Shown: positions 1-5,860 of the stretch, piece after piece | How positions within the stretch are numbered: the first letter of the stretch is position 1 | Layout: every line of letters starts with the position of its first letter | Source: Actinomycetes bacterium | GTDB lineage: Bacteria > Actinomycetota > Acidimicrobiia > Acidimicrobiales > Acidimicrobiaceae | Direction of reading: 5' to 3' | Length of the DNA: 5,860 bases | Assembly: GCA_021790855.1 (NCBI GenBank) | Contig: JAJYFP010000047.1 | Location: 1 to 5,860, forward strand | Position numbers and translations under genes: made by a program | The notes under the pieces: generated by a model | Told to the model about the DNA's origin: nothing | The model's database searches: none | What the model saw: only the letters and a program-made list of their open reading frames with translations

Positions 1-1
1 T

Positions 2-3000
2 AACCGACGGGCTAAGCCTTTGGTCGGAGAGCATCTGGGTTCCGAACTTTCCTATGATGCGCTTGGATTGGGTAACTTTCTCCCAGTAAGCACTAGAGTT
101 CAGTCTTCCCATGGAGTTAGATGGCTTGGGTGCAAAGTCCACGAACTCGACGTTGCCGATCTGGAAGGTTTTTTAGACAAGGTCAACGCTACCTACGAGA
201 GAGGCGAGTCTCGCTTGTTTGCCGGCGTAGCAAACGTCTCCTCGCCGGTTGTAAGAAGAACTCGACTCCGAGTGATCGAGTTTTTAGACTCAGCTTTAGG
301 GATAAGGAGTACTTTCTTTGGGGTATTTATTCCGCCTAGGCTCTCTCATGCTGTCTCTCGCCTGCCGTTTCTTCTTGAAAAAGTTAACTATGCAACCTCG
401 TCCCTCTCACTTTCCGAGACGAGCTATGCGTATAGATCTGCTCTAGATTTTATTCAACTTCTTGCTCCTGATGAGATCCTGGCCATTTCGAAAGATGAAC
501 TTCGAGACTTGGTTGCGGTAGCGCTTTCAGTCGAGGAGATTCCGCGGTTGAAGATGGTCGTTTTTTCGAACCAGCGAGACTCTCATTTGGTCCAGTTGCG
601 ACTGGATCTAGTCCTACCGGCTTCCCGATACTCCGAGCACCTAACGGATGATCTTAGTTCAAGGTTAGAACAGTACTTTGGGCCAGGAAGCATGGAACTT
701 AGCCTTTCGGTAGTTGAGGGACTAAGGTGCTTCATGTCATTTGTAGTCGATGCCTCGGTACAGGTTTTGGGAGACAAGACTTTTGGACGACTCGAAGACG
801 AGCTTGATCTTATATCAATGTCTTGGGGAGAGAGATTTAAGCTTGCATTAGCCAATACCGTTGGGGAAACCAAGGCTCTATCTCTGTTTCAAAGCTATTG
901 GAAGAGTTTCGAATCCTCATATCACGACGACAACGGTCCTGAGCAAGGTGCGAGAGATGTAGTGCACTTTGACGAACTTCGAAGATCAAGTCTTGCACTA
1001 GATATCGAGCTTGACTATCGTGAACAACTCGATACCGATCTGCGTATGAGGATTTTCAAAATAGGTCCTTGGATGGCTCTGTCGGAGATACTTCCCGTGG
1101 TTGAACACTTCGGTTTTACTGTAATTAATGAGTTGCCCTACAGATTTAACTTTGGAGAAGACTCAGGTTGGTTGTTGGACCTAGGTATAGAGGTTAGAGA
1201 TCAAAGAGGCGTACATGGACCGATCGGTGTAGACGATCTCTTGCGTGCTAAGGTGGCGATGCTTGAGATATGGAGTGGGTTAGGCGAAGATGATGAGCTG
1301 AACGCATTGGTAGTGAGCGCTTCTTTGAACTATCGAGAGGTGTCGTTACTTAGGGCTTATGCTCACTACCTTAGGTTTTCAAACCTTGGTTTCTCGGCTA
1401 GCTACATCAAGTATGCCCTGAAGAGCAATCCTCAGATAGCTAAGATCTTAATTCGACAGTTTTATGCCCGCTTTGGAGTTGTAAATGTCGAGGATCTCTC
1501 CGTGCAAGTGAACGGATCTGACTACGTGATGGCGTTGCAGGAACGGCTTGCGGTGGTAGAGTCTTTGGACTTTGATAAGATGTTTCGCGCACTGTCGGCT
1601 CTAATTGAGGCCACGGTGCGTACTAACTTCTTCTTGCCGGCTACTCCGGCAGGGGTAGCTCTCAAGTTTGATCCATCTTCTCTTGGGTATCTGCTTCCCC
1701 AGCCCTTACCAAAACATGAGTTCTACTACCTATCCAAGTCTACAGAGGCTGTTCATCTAAGGGGTGGCGATGTCGCTAGGGGTGGTATTCGGTGGTCTGA
1801 TCGACTTGAGGACTTTCGTATAGAAGTCTTAGGGTTGATGAAGGCTCAAAGTGTAAAGAACTCTGTGATAGTTCCAGTCGGAGCAAAAGGCGGTTTTGTC
1901 GTACGAGGTGACGGAGTCAAAGAGTCGTCGAAGGTGGTAGAGAGCTACCGTGAGTTTATCTCTGCCCTTTTTGACCTTACTGATAACATTGTTGACAGTA
2001 AGGTTGTACACCCAGCTGACGTCCCAGTGCTTGACGGTGAAGACGCTTACCTCGTTGTTGCTGCTGATAAAGGTACTGCAACATTCTCTGACATAGCCAA
2101 TGAGATTGCGATCAAGAGACGATTCTGGCTTGGTGATGCCTTTGCATCAGGCGGATCGGAGGGCTACGATCACAAAAAGATGGCTATTACGGCTAAGGGT
2201 GCATGGATGTCTGTCTGCCACCACTTTGGAGAGCTTGGTGTAGATCCAGAGAAAGACTCGATAACAGTCGTCGGGATTGGAGACATGTCGGGAGACGTGT
2301 TTGGAAACGGAATGCTGTTGTCGGAATCTATGCGATTAGTTGCAGCCTTTGACCACAGAGACATCTTCTTTGACCCCAACCCGGATGTAGAGGCTGCGTT
2401 GAAAGAACGTAAGCGACTTTTTGACCTGGAGCGGTCGTCTTGGCAAGACTACGATAAAGCTAAGATCTCCAAAGGGGGTGGAGTGTTTTCGAGAAGGTTA
2501 AAGACCGTTGATGTGTCTGTGCAGGTCGCGCAAGTTCTCGGAATAGATCCCGGATCCTATGAACCGACTCAGGTTATTAAAGCTATCTTGAGAGCGCCAG
2601 TTGATCTTTTGTGGAACGGCGGAGTCGGCACTTATGTAAAGGCATCGACTGAAACTCATGATGAGGTGTCAGACCGAAACAACGATCCAGTTCGAGTGAA
2701 CGCTAGGGAACTTCAAGCTAAAGTCGTAGGCGAGGGAGGAAACCTAGGATTTACGCAAAAAGGCCGCATCGAGTACTCTCTCGTAGGCGGGAGATGCAAT
2801 ACCGATGCGATCGATAACTCTGCAGGTGTGGATACCTCAGACCATGAGGTAAATTTGAAAATTCTTCTAGCATCCGCTATTGAAGTCGGTCGCATTGATG
2901 TTTCGGAGAGGACTCCTTTGTTGTTTTCTGCTACCTCTCAAGTGAAAGCCCAGGTGTTAGAGGATAACGTCTATCAAAACTGGGTGTTGTCTGCAAGTCA

Positions 3001-4204
3001 GGAACAAGCGAGATCGAAGATGAATGCGATCTCTCGCTTGACTGAACGTCTTATCGACGAGGCTGAACTGGATCCAGAGGTGGAGTTTTTGCCTACTCCC
3101 AAAAGAGTCTTGGAGATTGCCTCCAAAGGTGGAACTATAACTCGTCCTGAACTTTCAGTTCTGCTTGCATATGCAAAGTTGGATCTCTATCATCATATTT
3201 TGAACTCGCCCTTAGTTTCAGATGAGTTCAGTACTTCATTGTACTTAGAGTACTTTCCTGAGTTGATCTCTTCTAAATTGACTTCGAAGACTCTGTATCA
3301 CCCTTTGAAAAGGGAGATAATTGCTACTGTAGCTGCTAACCGTCTGGTCAATCTTATCGGTATTACTTCGGTATTTGAGTTATCTGAGATCTCCTCGGTC
3401 TCGGTCGAAGAGGCATCAAAGGCGCTGATGGCCGCGTTAGAGATACTTGATGCACAAGGCTGGGTGAAACGGTTGGTCGATCAAGTTCAGGTTCCTCAGA
3501 AACTTAGGGTGTCCCTTATGAATCGCCTAGCACTGTCTTCTTTCAGGATGGCTCGTTGGTTAATTACGTCCGGACAGATAAACCAGAGCTTGTCTGACGT
3601 AATTGGACGCTTTGAGCCAGCATTTCCAGACATTTTCGATAACTTGTCCTTTGTGCTAGACAAGGCGGGTTTCGATAGGCAGCAACGGCGGACTTCGGAA
3701 CTCGTAGACGCTGGGCTAGACAAAGACGTCGCCACCTTTTTCGGGGTGATCGATACGCTGGTGTCTGTACCTGCGGTGGTGATGCTAGAAGAAGAGTTCA
3801 ACTTGGGTTCTCCGACCAAGGCTGCTCGGATATTTTTCGCAGTTGGAACACTTTCGAACCTTCCAACGTTGAGATCTCACCTATCGTCTGTGCAGGTTGG
3901 GAATCACTGGGAAGAGTCGTCGAGAGAACTTTTGTTTGTTGATCTATCCTACATACAGATGGAGTTAGCTAGAAGTGCGACTAAATATCTAGAAGCTCAT
4001 ATCGATGAAAGTGAAGCCTCTATGGATCCTTTGGCTCTATGGGGTCTTCGGCATCGAGAGCATCTAGAAAAGATCAAGTCGGCTCTTAGATCACTTGAAG
4101 ACGGCGAAGAAGTGGTATCGCTAGCGCAGCTGTATGTGACGATTAGAGAGGTAGCTCTGCTGGTAAGGTCGATAGAGCATAAGGAAAATGATCTAGTCTC
4201 CTAA
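2..4204 (+). CDS. NAD-specific glutamate dehydrogenase, large (about 180 kDa) type, 5' end outside window
   Basis: This enzyme oxidatively deaminates L-glutamate to 2-oxoglutarate and ammonium with NAD+, in the cytoplasm. About 1400 residues are visible. Family members usually have about 1600, and the frame has no stop back to the window edge, so roughly 200 N-terminal residues are probably missing. The TTG at position 20 is only the first possible start codon inside the window; residues are numbered from it. ACT-like regulatory modules lie near 150-290 and 340-395, followed by a helical stretch. The catalytic core carries VARGGIRWSDR (585-595), KAQSVKNSV (from K608) and VPVGAKGG (618-625, K623), resembling the substrate-binding lysines of hexameric dehydrogenases. 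It continues with DGEDAYLVVAADKGTATFSD (672-691), the nucleotide-binding glycine motif VVGIGDMSGDVFGNG (750-764), WNGGVGTY (865-872), VVGEGGNLG (902-910) and NTDAIDNSAGVD (927-938). A helical C-terminal domain follows. No frameshift or internal stop is seen. The stop overlaps that of the convergent neighbour. Confidence 0.97.
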   Translation, partial: NRRAKPLVGEHLGSELSYDALGLGNFLPVSTRVQSSHGVRWLGCKVHELDVADLEGFLDKVNATYERGESRLFAGVANVSSPVVRRTRLRVIEFLDSALGIRSTFFGVFIPPRLSHAVSRLPFLLEKVNYATSSLSLSETSYAYRSALDFIQLLAPDEILAISKDELRDLVAVALSVEEIPRLKMVVFSNQRDSHLVQLRLDLVLPASRYSEHLTDDLSSRLEQYFGPGSMELSLSVVEGLRCFMSFVVDASVQVLGDKTFGRLEDELDLISMSWGERFKLALANTVGETKALSLFQSYWKSFESSYHDDNGPEQGARDVVHFDELRRSSLALDIELDYREQLDTDLRMRIFKIGPWMALSEILPVVEHFGFTVINELPYRFNFGEDSGWLLDLGIEVRDQRGVHGPIGVDDLLRAKVAMLEIWSGLGEDDELNALVVSASLNYREVSLLRAYAHYLRFSNLGFSASYIKYALKSNPQIAKILIRQFYARFGVVNVEDLSVQVNGSDYVMALQERLAVVESLDFDKMFRALSALIEATVRTNFFLPATPAGVALKFDPSSLGYLLPQPLPKHEFYYLSKSTEAVHLRGGDVARGGIRWSDRLEDFRIEVLGLMKAQSVKNSVIVPVGAKGGFVVRGDGVKESSKVVESYREFISALFDLTDNIVDSKVVHPADVPVLDGEDAYLVVAADKGTATFSDIANEIAIKRRFWLGDAFASGGSEGYDHKKMAITAKGAWMSVCHHFGELGVDPEKDSITVVGIGDMSGDVFGNGMLLSESMRLVAAFDHRDIFFDPNPDVEAALKERKRLFDLERSSWQDYDKAKISKGGGVFSRRLKTVDVSVQVAQVLGIDPGSYEPTQVIKAILRAPVDLLWNGGVGTYVKASTETHDEVSDRNNDPVRVNARELQAKVVGEGGNLGFTQKGRIEYSLVGGRCNTDAIDNSAGVDTSDHEVNLKILLASAIEVGRIDVSERTPLLFSATSQVKAQVLEDNVYQNWVLSASQEQARSKMNAISRLTERLIDEAELDPEVEFLPTPKRVLEIASKGGTITRPELSVLLAYAKLDLYHHILNSPLVSDEFSTSLYLEYFPELISSKLTSKTLYHPLKREIIATVAANRLVNLIGITSVFELSEISSVSVEEASKALMAALEILDAQGWVKRLVDQVQVPQKLRVSLMNRLALSSFRMARWLITSGQINQSLSDVIGRFEPAFPDIFDNLSFVLDKAGFDRQQRRTSELVDAGLDKDVATFFGVIDTLVSVPAVVMLEEEFNLGSPTKAARIFFAVGTLSNLPTLRSHLSSVQVGNHWEESSRELLFVDLSYIQMELARSATKYLEAHIDESEASMDPLALWGLRHREHLEKIKSALRSLEDGEEVVSLAQLYVTIREVALLVRSIEHKENDLVS

Positions 4205-4839
4205 GACAAGGCGTTCGTTTTCTTGGTTATGGACTGCCCGAGGTTTGGGTGAGGGAGAGTGTCTGCGATCTGAAATGTCGTACGTATTGGTATGGTGCCG
4301 ATCCAGGTTCCATCTTTAACGCAGACGTCCAGGGGATCCTCCCTAACCTTTACGCTAGCGTTTTTGAGTTCCAAGGATATGACCTTTGTTTGAAGAAGCT
4401 CTGACTTGGTGTTTGGTCTCAAGGCTTTGGACCTTTGGGGATACAGTCGCTCGACGAAGTTTACGAGTAGTGAATCTTTAGTTTTTAAGTCGGTAATCTC
4501 TTTCCCTGTTGAATAGACGACTACTGACGCGTAGTTTATCGAGTGATCGAACATAGTCTCAGCAAGTACGAGTTCGGATACTTCTGTTACCACAAAGCTA
4601 CAGGGGCTTCCAATTGCCATCGAAAGTGCATGGTTACCGGATGCTCCGTGTAGGTAAAGCGTATCGTCGGCTAGAGAGTACGCTATCGGGATGGTAAATG
4701 GGAAGTTGGTAGCCTTATCGATCACTGAAAGATGTCCAAGGTAGTTTCTCTCAAGAACTTGATGGACTTGATCTTTCTCTACCCGAACTCTCTCTTTGTG
4801 ACGTCGCCCCTTTACCGGTGGAGTTACAAGTTCGCTCAT
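4201..4839 (-). CDS. Pyridoxamine 5'-phosphate oxidase-like (putative FMN-binding) protein
   Basis: This 212-residue protein resembles the flavin-nucleotide-binding branch of the pyridoxamine 5'-phosphate oxidase superfamily (Pyridox_ox_2, NimA-like split barrels). It is probably cytoplasmic, with no signal peptide or membrane segment. Family-like blocks appear in the expected order: Y33-LGHLSV (first strand), PFTIPIAYSL (47-56), LYLHGASGNH (61-70), a strand ending at TEVSELVLAE (85-94), and the best signature, MFDHSINYASVVVYSTG (96-112). After it come the helix LLVNFVERLYPQR (124-136), a strand at 152-166 ending in KVRE, and GTWIGTIPI (177-185). The length fits single-domain members. Substrate is unknown; members have been linked to flavin or F420 chemistry or nitro-reduction, but nothing here identifies a reaction. 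The ATG start at 4839 has no Shine-Dalgarno but sits at leaderless distance from a TAGAAT element. It is convergent with the dehydrogenase and divergent from the AIM24 gene. Confidence 0.85.
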   Translation of the reverse strand: MSELVTPPVKGRRHKERVRVEKDQVHQVLERNYLGHLSVIDKATNFPFTIPIAYSLADDTLYLHGASGNHALSMAIGSPCSFVVTEVSELVLAETMFDHSINYASVVVYSTGKEITDLKTKDSLLVNFVERLYPQRSKALRPNTKSELLQTKVISLELKNASVKVREDPLDVCVKDGTWIGTIPIRTTFQIADTLPHPNLGQSITKKTNALS

Positions 4840-4845
4840 GTTTTG

Positions 4846-4851
4846 ATTCTA
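4846..4851 (-). promoter_or_regulatory. Probable -10 element of a leaderless promoter for the flavin-binding gene
   Basis: On the minus strand the hexamer reads TAGAAT, one mismatch from TATAAT, and ends six bases before the ATG at 4839. A start about seven bases downstream would place the first transcribed base at or next to the A of the start codon. No purine-rich ribosome binding site lies between, which fits a leaderless mRNA, common in actinobacteria. No clear -35 is visible at 16-18 bases. The assignment rests on position and consensus only. Confidence 0.5.
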
Positions 4852-4857
4852 GCTAGA
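4848..4857. repeat. 10-bp perfect palindrome overlapping the -10 element
   Basis: TCTAGCTAGA reads the same on both strands and overlaps four bases of the proposed TAGAAT element of the minus-strand gene. A repressor bound here would block that promoter. It is short, so chance occurrence is quite possible. Confidence 0.3.
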
Positions 4858-4870
4858 TCGCTGTGTCCGT

Positions 4871-4886
4871 TCTTGTACTAGCAAGA
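4871..4886. repeat. Inverted repeat TCTTG-N6-CAAGA, possible operator
   Basis: Two perfect 5-base arms (4871-4875 and 4882-4886) flank a 6-base centre. The 16-bp size and symmetry resemble a dimeric regulator site. It lies about 32-47 bases upstream of the proposed transcription start of the flavin-binding gene, at and just beyond where a -35 element would be. No regulator is encoded in the window. Confidence 0.3.
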
Positions 4887-4908
4887 GAGAGGTCGGTATG
4901 TCTGAGTA

Positions 4909-4979
4909 AAAGAACGCAAGGCATCAACTTTATTATCCTATCCAAATCTTGAATTGTCATGCCTATGAGGGCGTTCTTT
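4909..4979. repeat. 9-bp inverted repeat AAAGAACGC / GCGTTCTTT, 53-base spacer
   Basis: The left arm (4909-4917) and right arm (4971-4979) are exact reverse complements. The core CGTTCTT occurs a third time at 4868-4874 in the same orientation as the right arm. The three copies fall in about 110 bases between the divergent genes. They could be repeated binding sites for a regulator, or a long-range stem. The spacing is long for a simple hairpin. Confidence 0.35.
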
Positions 4980-5039
4980 GTAAGAAGTTTTATTGATTCT
5001 GATGCTCGCATTGTCATTGAAGATGCGTTAGAGTTGGAC

Positions 5040-5058
5040 GACTGGGTTGTGACCAGTC
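5040..5058 (+). promoter_or_regulatory. Leader hairpin upstream of the AIM24 gene
   Basis: GACTGG (5040-5045) and CCAGTC (5053-5058) form a 6-bp stem with four G:C pairs around a 7-base loop. It ends 14 bases before the Shine-Dalgarno. An alternative, mutually exclusive pairing is GTGAC (5049-5053) with GTCAC (5056-5060), a 12-bp near-palindrome with a 2-base centre. If transcription begins just after the weak TAGAGT at 5029-5034, the stem would sit at the 5' end of the mRNA. Alternatively it is an operator, or chance. Confidence 0.3.
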
Positions 5059-5072
5059 ACTTGGAGCGAACC

Positions 5073-5078
5073 GGAGGT
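5073..5078 (+). promoter_or_regulatory. Strong Shine-Dalgarno GGAGGT deciding the AIM24 start
   Basis: A perfect GGAGGT stands six bases before the ATG at 5085, ideal spacing. The earlier in-frame ATGs at 4959 and 4965 have no such site upstream. This decides the start of the AIM24-family gene. Confidence 0.85.
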
Positions 5079-5084
5079 CTGTAT

Positions 5085-5849
5085 ATGAATGCAGTTGTAA
5101 AGGGAACGACGATGCCGGTATTGGAGGTGTCTCTTGAGCCCGGTGAAGCGGTGATATCTACTCACGGTGAACTCTCTTGGATGACTCCAAGTCTGCGAAT
5201 GAGTCAGACTACGGGGTTGAATCAAAGTGGAAGAGGAGGCCTGTTCTCTGGTATAAAGCGCGTTGTTGGTGGTGGTGGCTTGTTTTTGACTAAGTATGAA
5301 GCTCAAGGCAGCGCCGGTATGGTGGCCTTTGCGACCAAGCTTCCTGGAAGGATCTTTCCAGTGAATATTTCACCTGGTAGCGGTTATTTAGTGCATAGGC
5401 ACGGCATGCTGTGTTCTACTTTAGACGTCGTACCCACAGTAGGAGCACAGCAGAGTTTTAGAGCTGGTATCTATGGTAAAGACGGCTTTATTCTCCAAAG
5501 GCTAGAGGGGTCAGGTACTGCCTGGGTAGAGCTCTCGGGTGAGATTATTAACTATAAGCTTCAGCCTCAGGAGACGATACTCGTGCATCCGGGTCATGTT
5601 GGTATGTTCCAAGACTCTGTACAGTTTCAGATAACAACGATGCAGGGAATGTCGAATATATTTTTTGGTGGGGACGGGTATCACCTGGTAGCGCTAACTG
5701 GACCGGGTGAGATCTGGCTTCAATCAATGCCCATTCCAATACTTGCCAACGCTTTGTCGCCTTATCTAGCGGGTGGAGCACCCACTGCGGCTGCTACCGG
5801 AGGAGTGGCGGGAGGCGTAATGGGTGCCATCTTTGGTGACAACGTATAG
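5085..5849 (+). CDS. AIM24/TIGR00266-family protein
   Basis: This 254-residue protein belongs to the AIM24 family (PF01987; TIGR00266), beta-rich proteins of unknown biochemical role in bacteria, named from a yeast mitochondrial-biogenesis factor. Numbering from 5085, the N-terminus NAVVKGTTMPVLEVSLEPGE (2-21) and ISTHGELSWM (24-33) is the usual family opening. A glycine-rich stretch with LFSGIKRVVGGGGLFL lies around 52-70. Repeated strand units follow, including the LPGRIFPVNISPG, RAGIYGKDGFILQRLEGSGT and GEIINYKLQPQETILVHPGH segments and the closing TGPGEIWLQSMPI (about 205-217). The last 27 residues are rich in Gly and Ala (GGVAGGVMGAIFG) and may pack against a membrane or partner. No signal peptide is seen. 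The frame also opens at 4959, giving 42 more residues without family character. GGAGGT and the family N-terminus favour 5085. It is divergent from the flavin-binding gene. Confidence 0.9.
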   Translation: MNAVVKGTTMPVLEVSLEPGEAVISTHGELSWMTPSLRMSQTTGLNQSGRGGLFSGIKRVVGGGGLFLTKYEAQGSAGMVAFATKLPGRIFPVNISPGSGYLVHRHGMLCSTLDVVPTVGAQQSFRAGIYGKDGFILQRLEGSGTAWVELSGEIINYKLQPQETILVHPGHVGMFQDSVQFQITTMQGMSNIFFGGDGYHLVALTGPGEIWLQSMPIPILANALSPYLAGGAPTAAATGGVAGGVMGAIFGDNV

Positions 5850-5860
5850 ATGCATTAACA

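Larger units (their letters stand above)
4840..5084. other. Divergent intergenic control region
   Basis: This 245-base region separates the divergent starts of the flavin-binding gene (-) and the AIM24 gene (+, taking the start at 5085). It holds a -10-like TAGAAT for the minus gene, a 10-bp palindrome (4848-4857) and an inverted repeat TCTTG-N6-CAAGA (4871-4886). It also holds a 9-bp inverted pair, AAAGAACGC (4909-4917) and GCGTTCTTT (4971-4979), and a 6-bp hairpin at 5040-5058. The octamer ATTGTCAT occurs twice (4953-4960 and 5010-5017). Weak -10-like hexamers for the plus gene are TATTAT (4931-4936) and TAGAGT (5029-5034), neither with a good -35. The part from 4959 on can be read in frame with the AIM24 gene, but I regard it as untranslated leader and promoter. 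Confidence 0.6.

Noticed and set aside
20..22. TTG as the true start of the glutamate dehydrogenase
   Set aside because: The frame is open upstream to the window edge, no ribosome binding site precedes it, and the protein would be about 200 residues shorter than the family. It is an edge effect.
583..873. Reverse-strand open frame inside the dehydrogenase gene, with others at 1829-2011, 2170-2379, 2713-2895 and 3496-3819
   Set aside because: They lie wholly antisense to a strongly conserved coding region, show low-complexity serine-rich translations and have no recognisable domain. They are shadows of the real gene.
4205..4260. Possible terminator hairpin (CCCGA/TTGGG) beyond the dehydrogenase stop
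   Set aside because: The stem is five pairs including a G:T, the loop is three bases, no T-run follows on either strand, and it lies inside the convergent coding region.
4953..5017. Direct repeat ATTGTCAT, with TTGTCA resembling a -35 element
   Set aside because: Neither copy has a credible -10 hexamer at 16-18 bases, and a single 8-base repeat in this span could be chance. It is mentioned only within the intergenic entry.
5850..5860. ATG at 5850 as the start of a next gene
   Set aside because: It runs ATG CAT TAA, a two-codon frame, with no further sequence to judge.

Overview
The window is a short stretch of bacterial chromosome, a little under 50% G+C judged by eye. It holds three protein genes and no RNA genes, mobile elements or CRISPR arrays. 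Three things point weakly to a moderate-GC actinobacterium, possibly of the Acidimicrobiia type: the very long NAD-specific glutamate dehydrogenase, a start region for the flavin-binding gene that looks leaderless, and an AIM24-family protein. This placement is inference only and was not tested by any search.

Layout. Positions 2-4204 (+) hold a large-type NAD-dependent glutamate dehydrogenase. Its reading frame is open at the left edge, so its 5' end lies outside the window, and all its core catalytic motifs are intact. Positions 4201-4839 (-) hold a small pyridoxamine 5'-phosphate oxidase-like, FMN-binding split-barrel protein. It converges on the dehydrogenase, and the two stop codons interlock in the tetranucleotide CTAA. 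Positions 4840-5084 form a divergent intergenic region with inverted repeats, a likely -10 element and a hairpin. Positions 5085-5849 (+) hold an AIM24/TIGR00266-family protein. The frame can be opened further upstream to 4959, but a perfect GGAGGT ribosome binding site and the usual family N-terminus both favour the start at 5085.

The dehydrogenase is a catabolic enzyme linking glutamate to 2-oxoglutarate and ammonium. The other two genes are small proteins of poorly defined function, divergently transcribed from a shared control region. Nothing in the sequence ties the three into one pathway. I see no convincing new biological system. The most useful observations are the corrected AIM24 start, the apparently leaderless promoter, the repeat-rich divergent region, the interlocked convergent stops, and a divergent motif in the regulatory half of the dehydrogenase.
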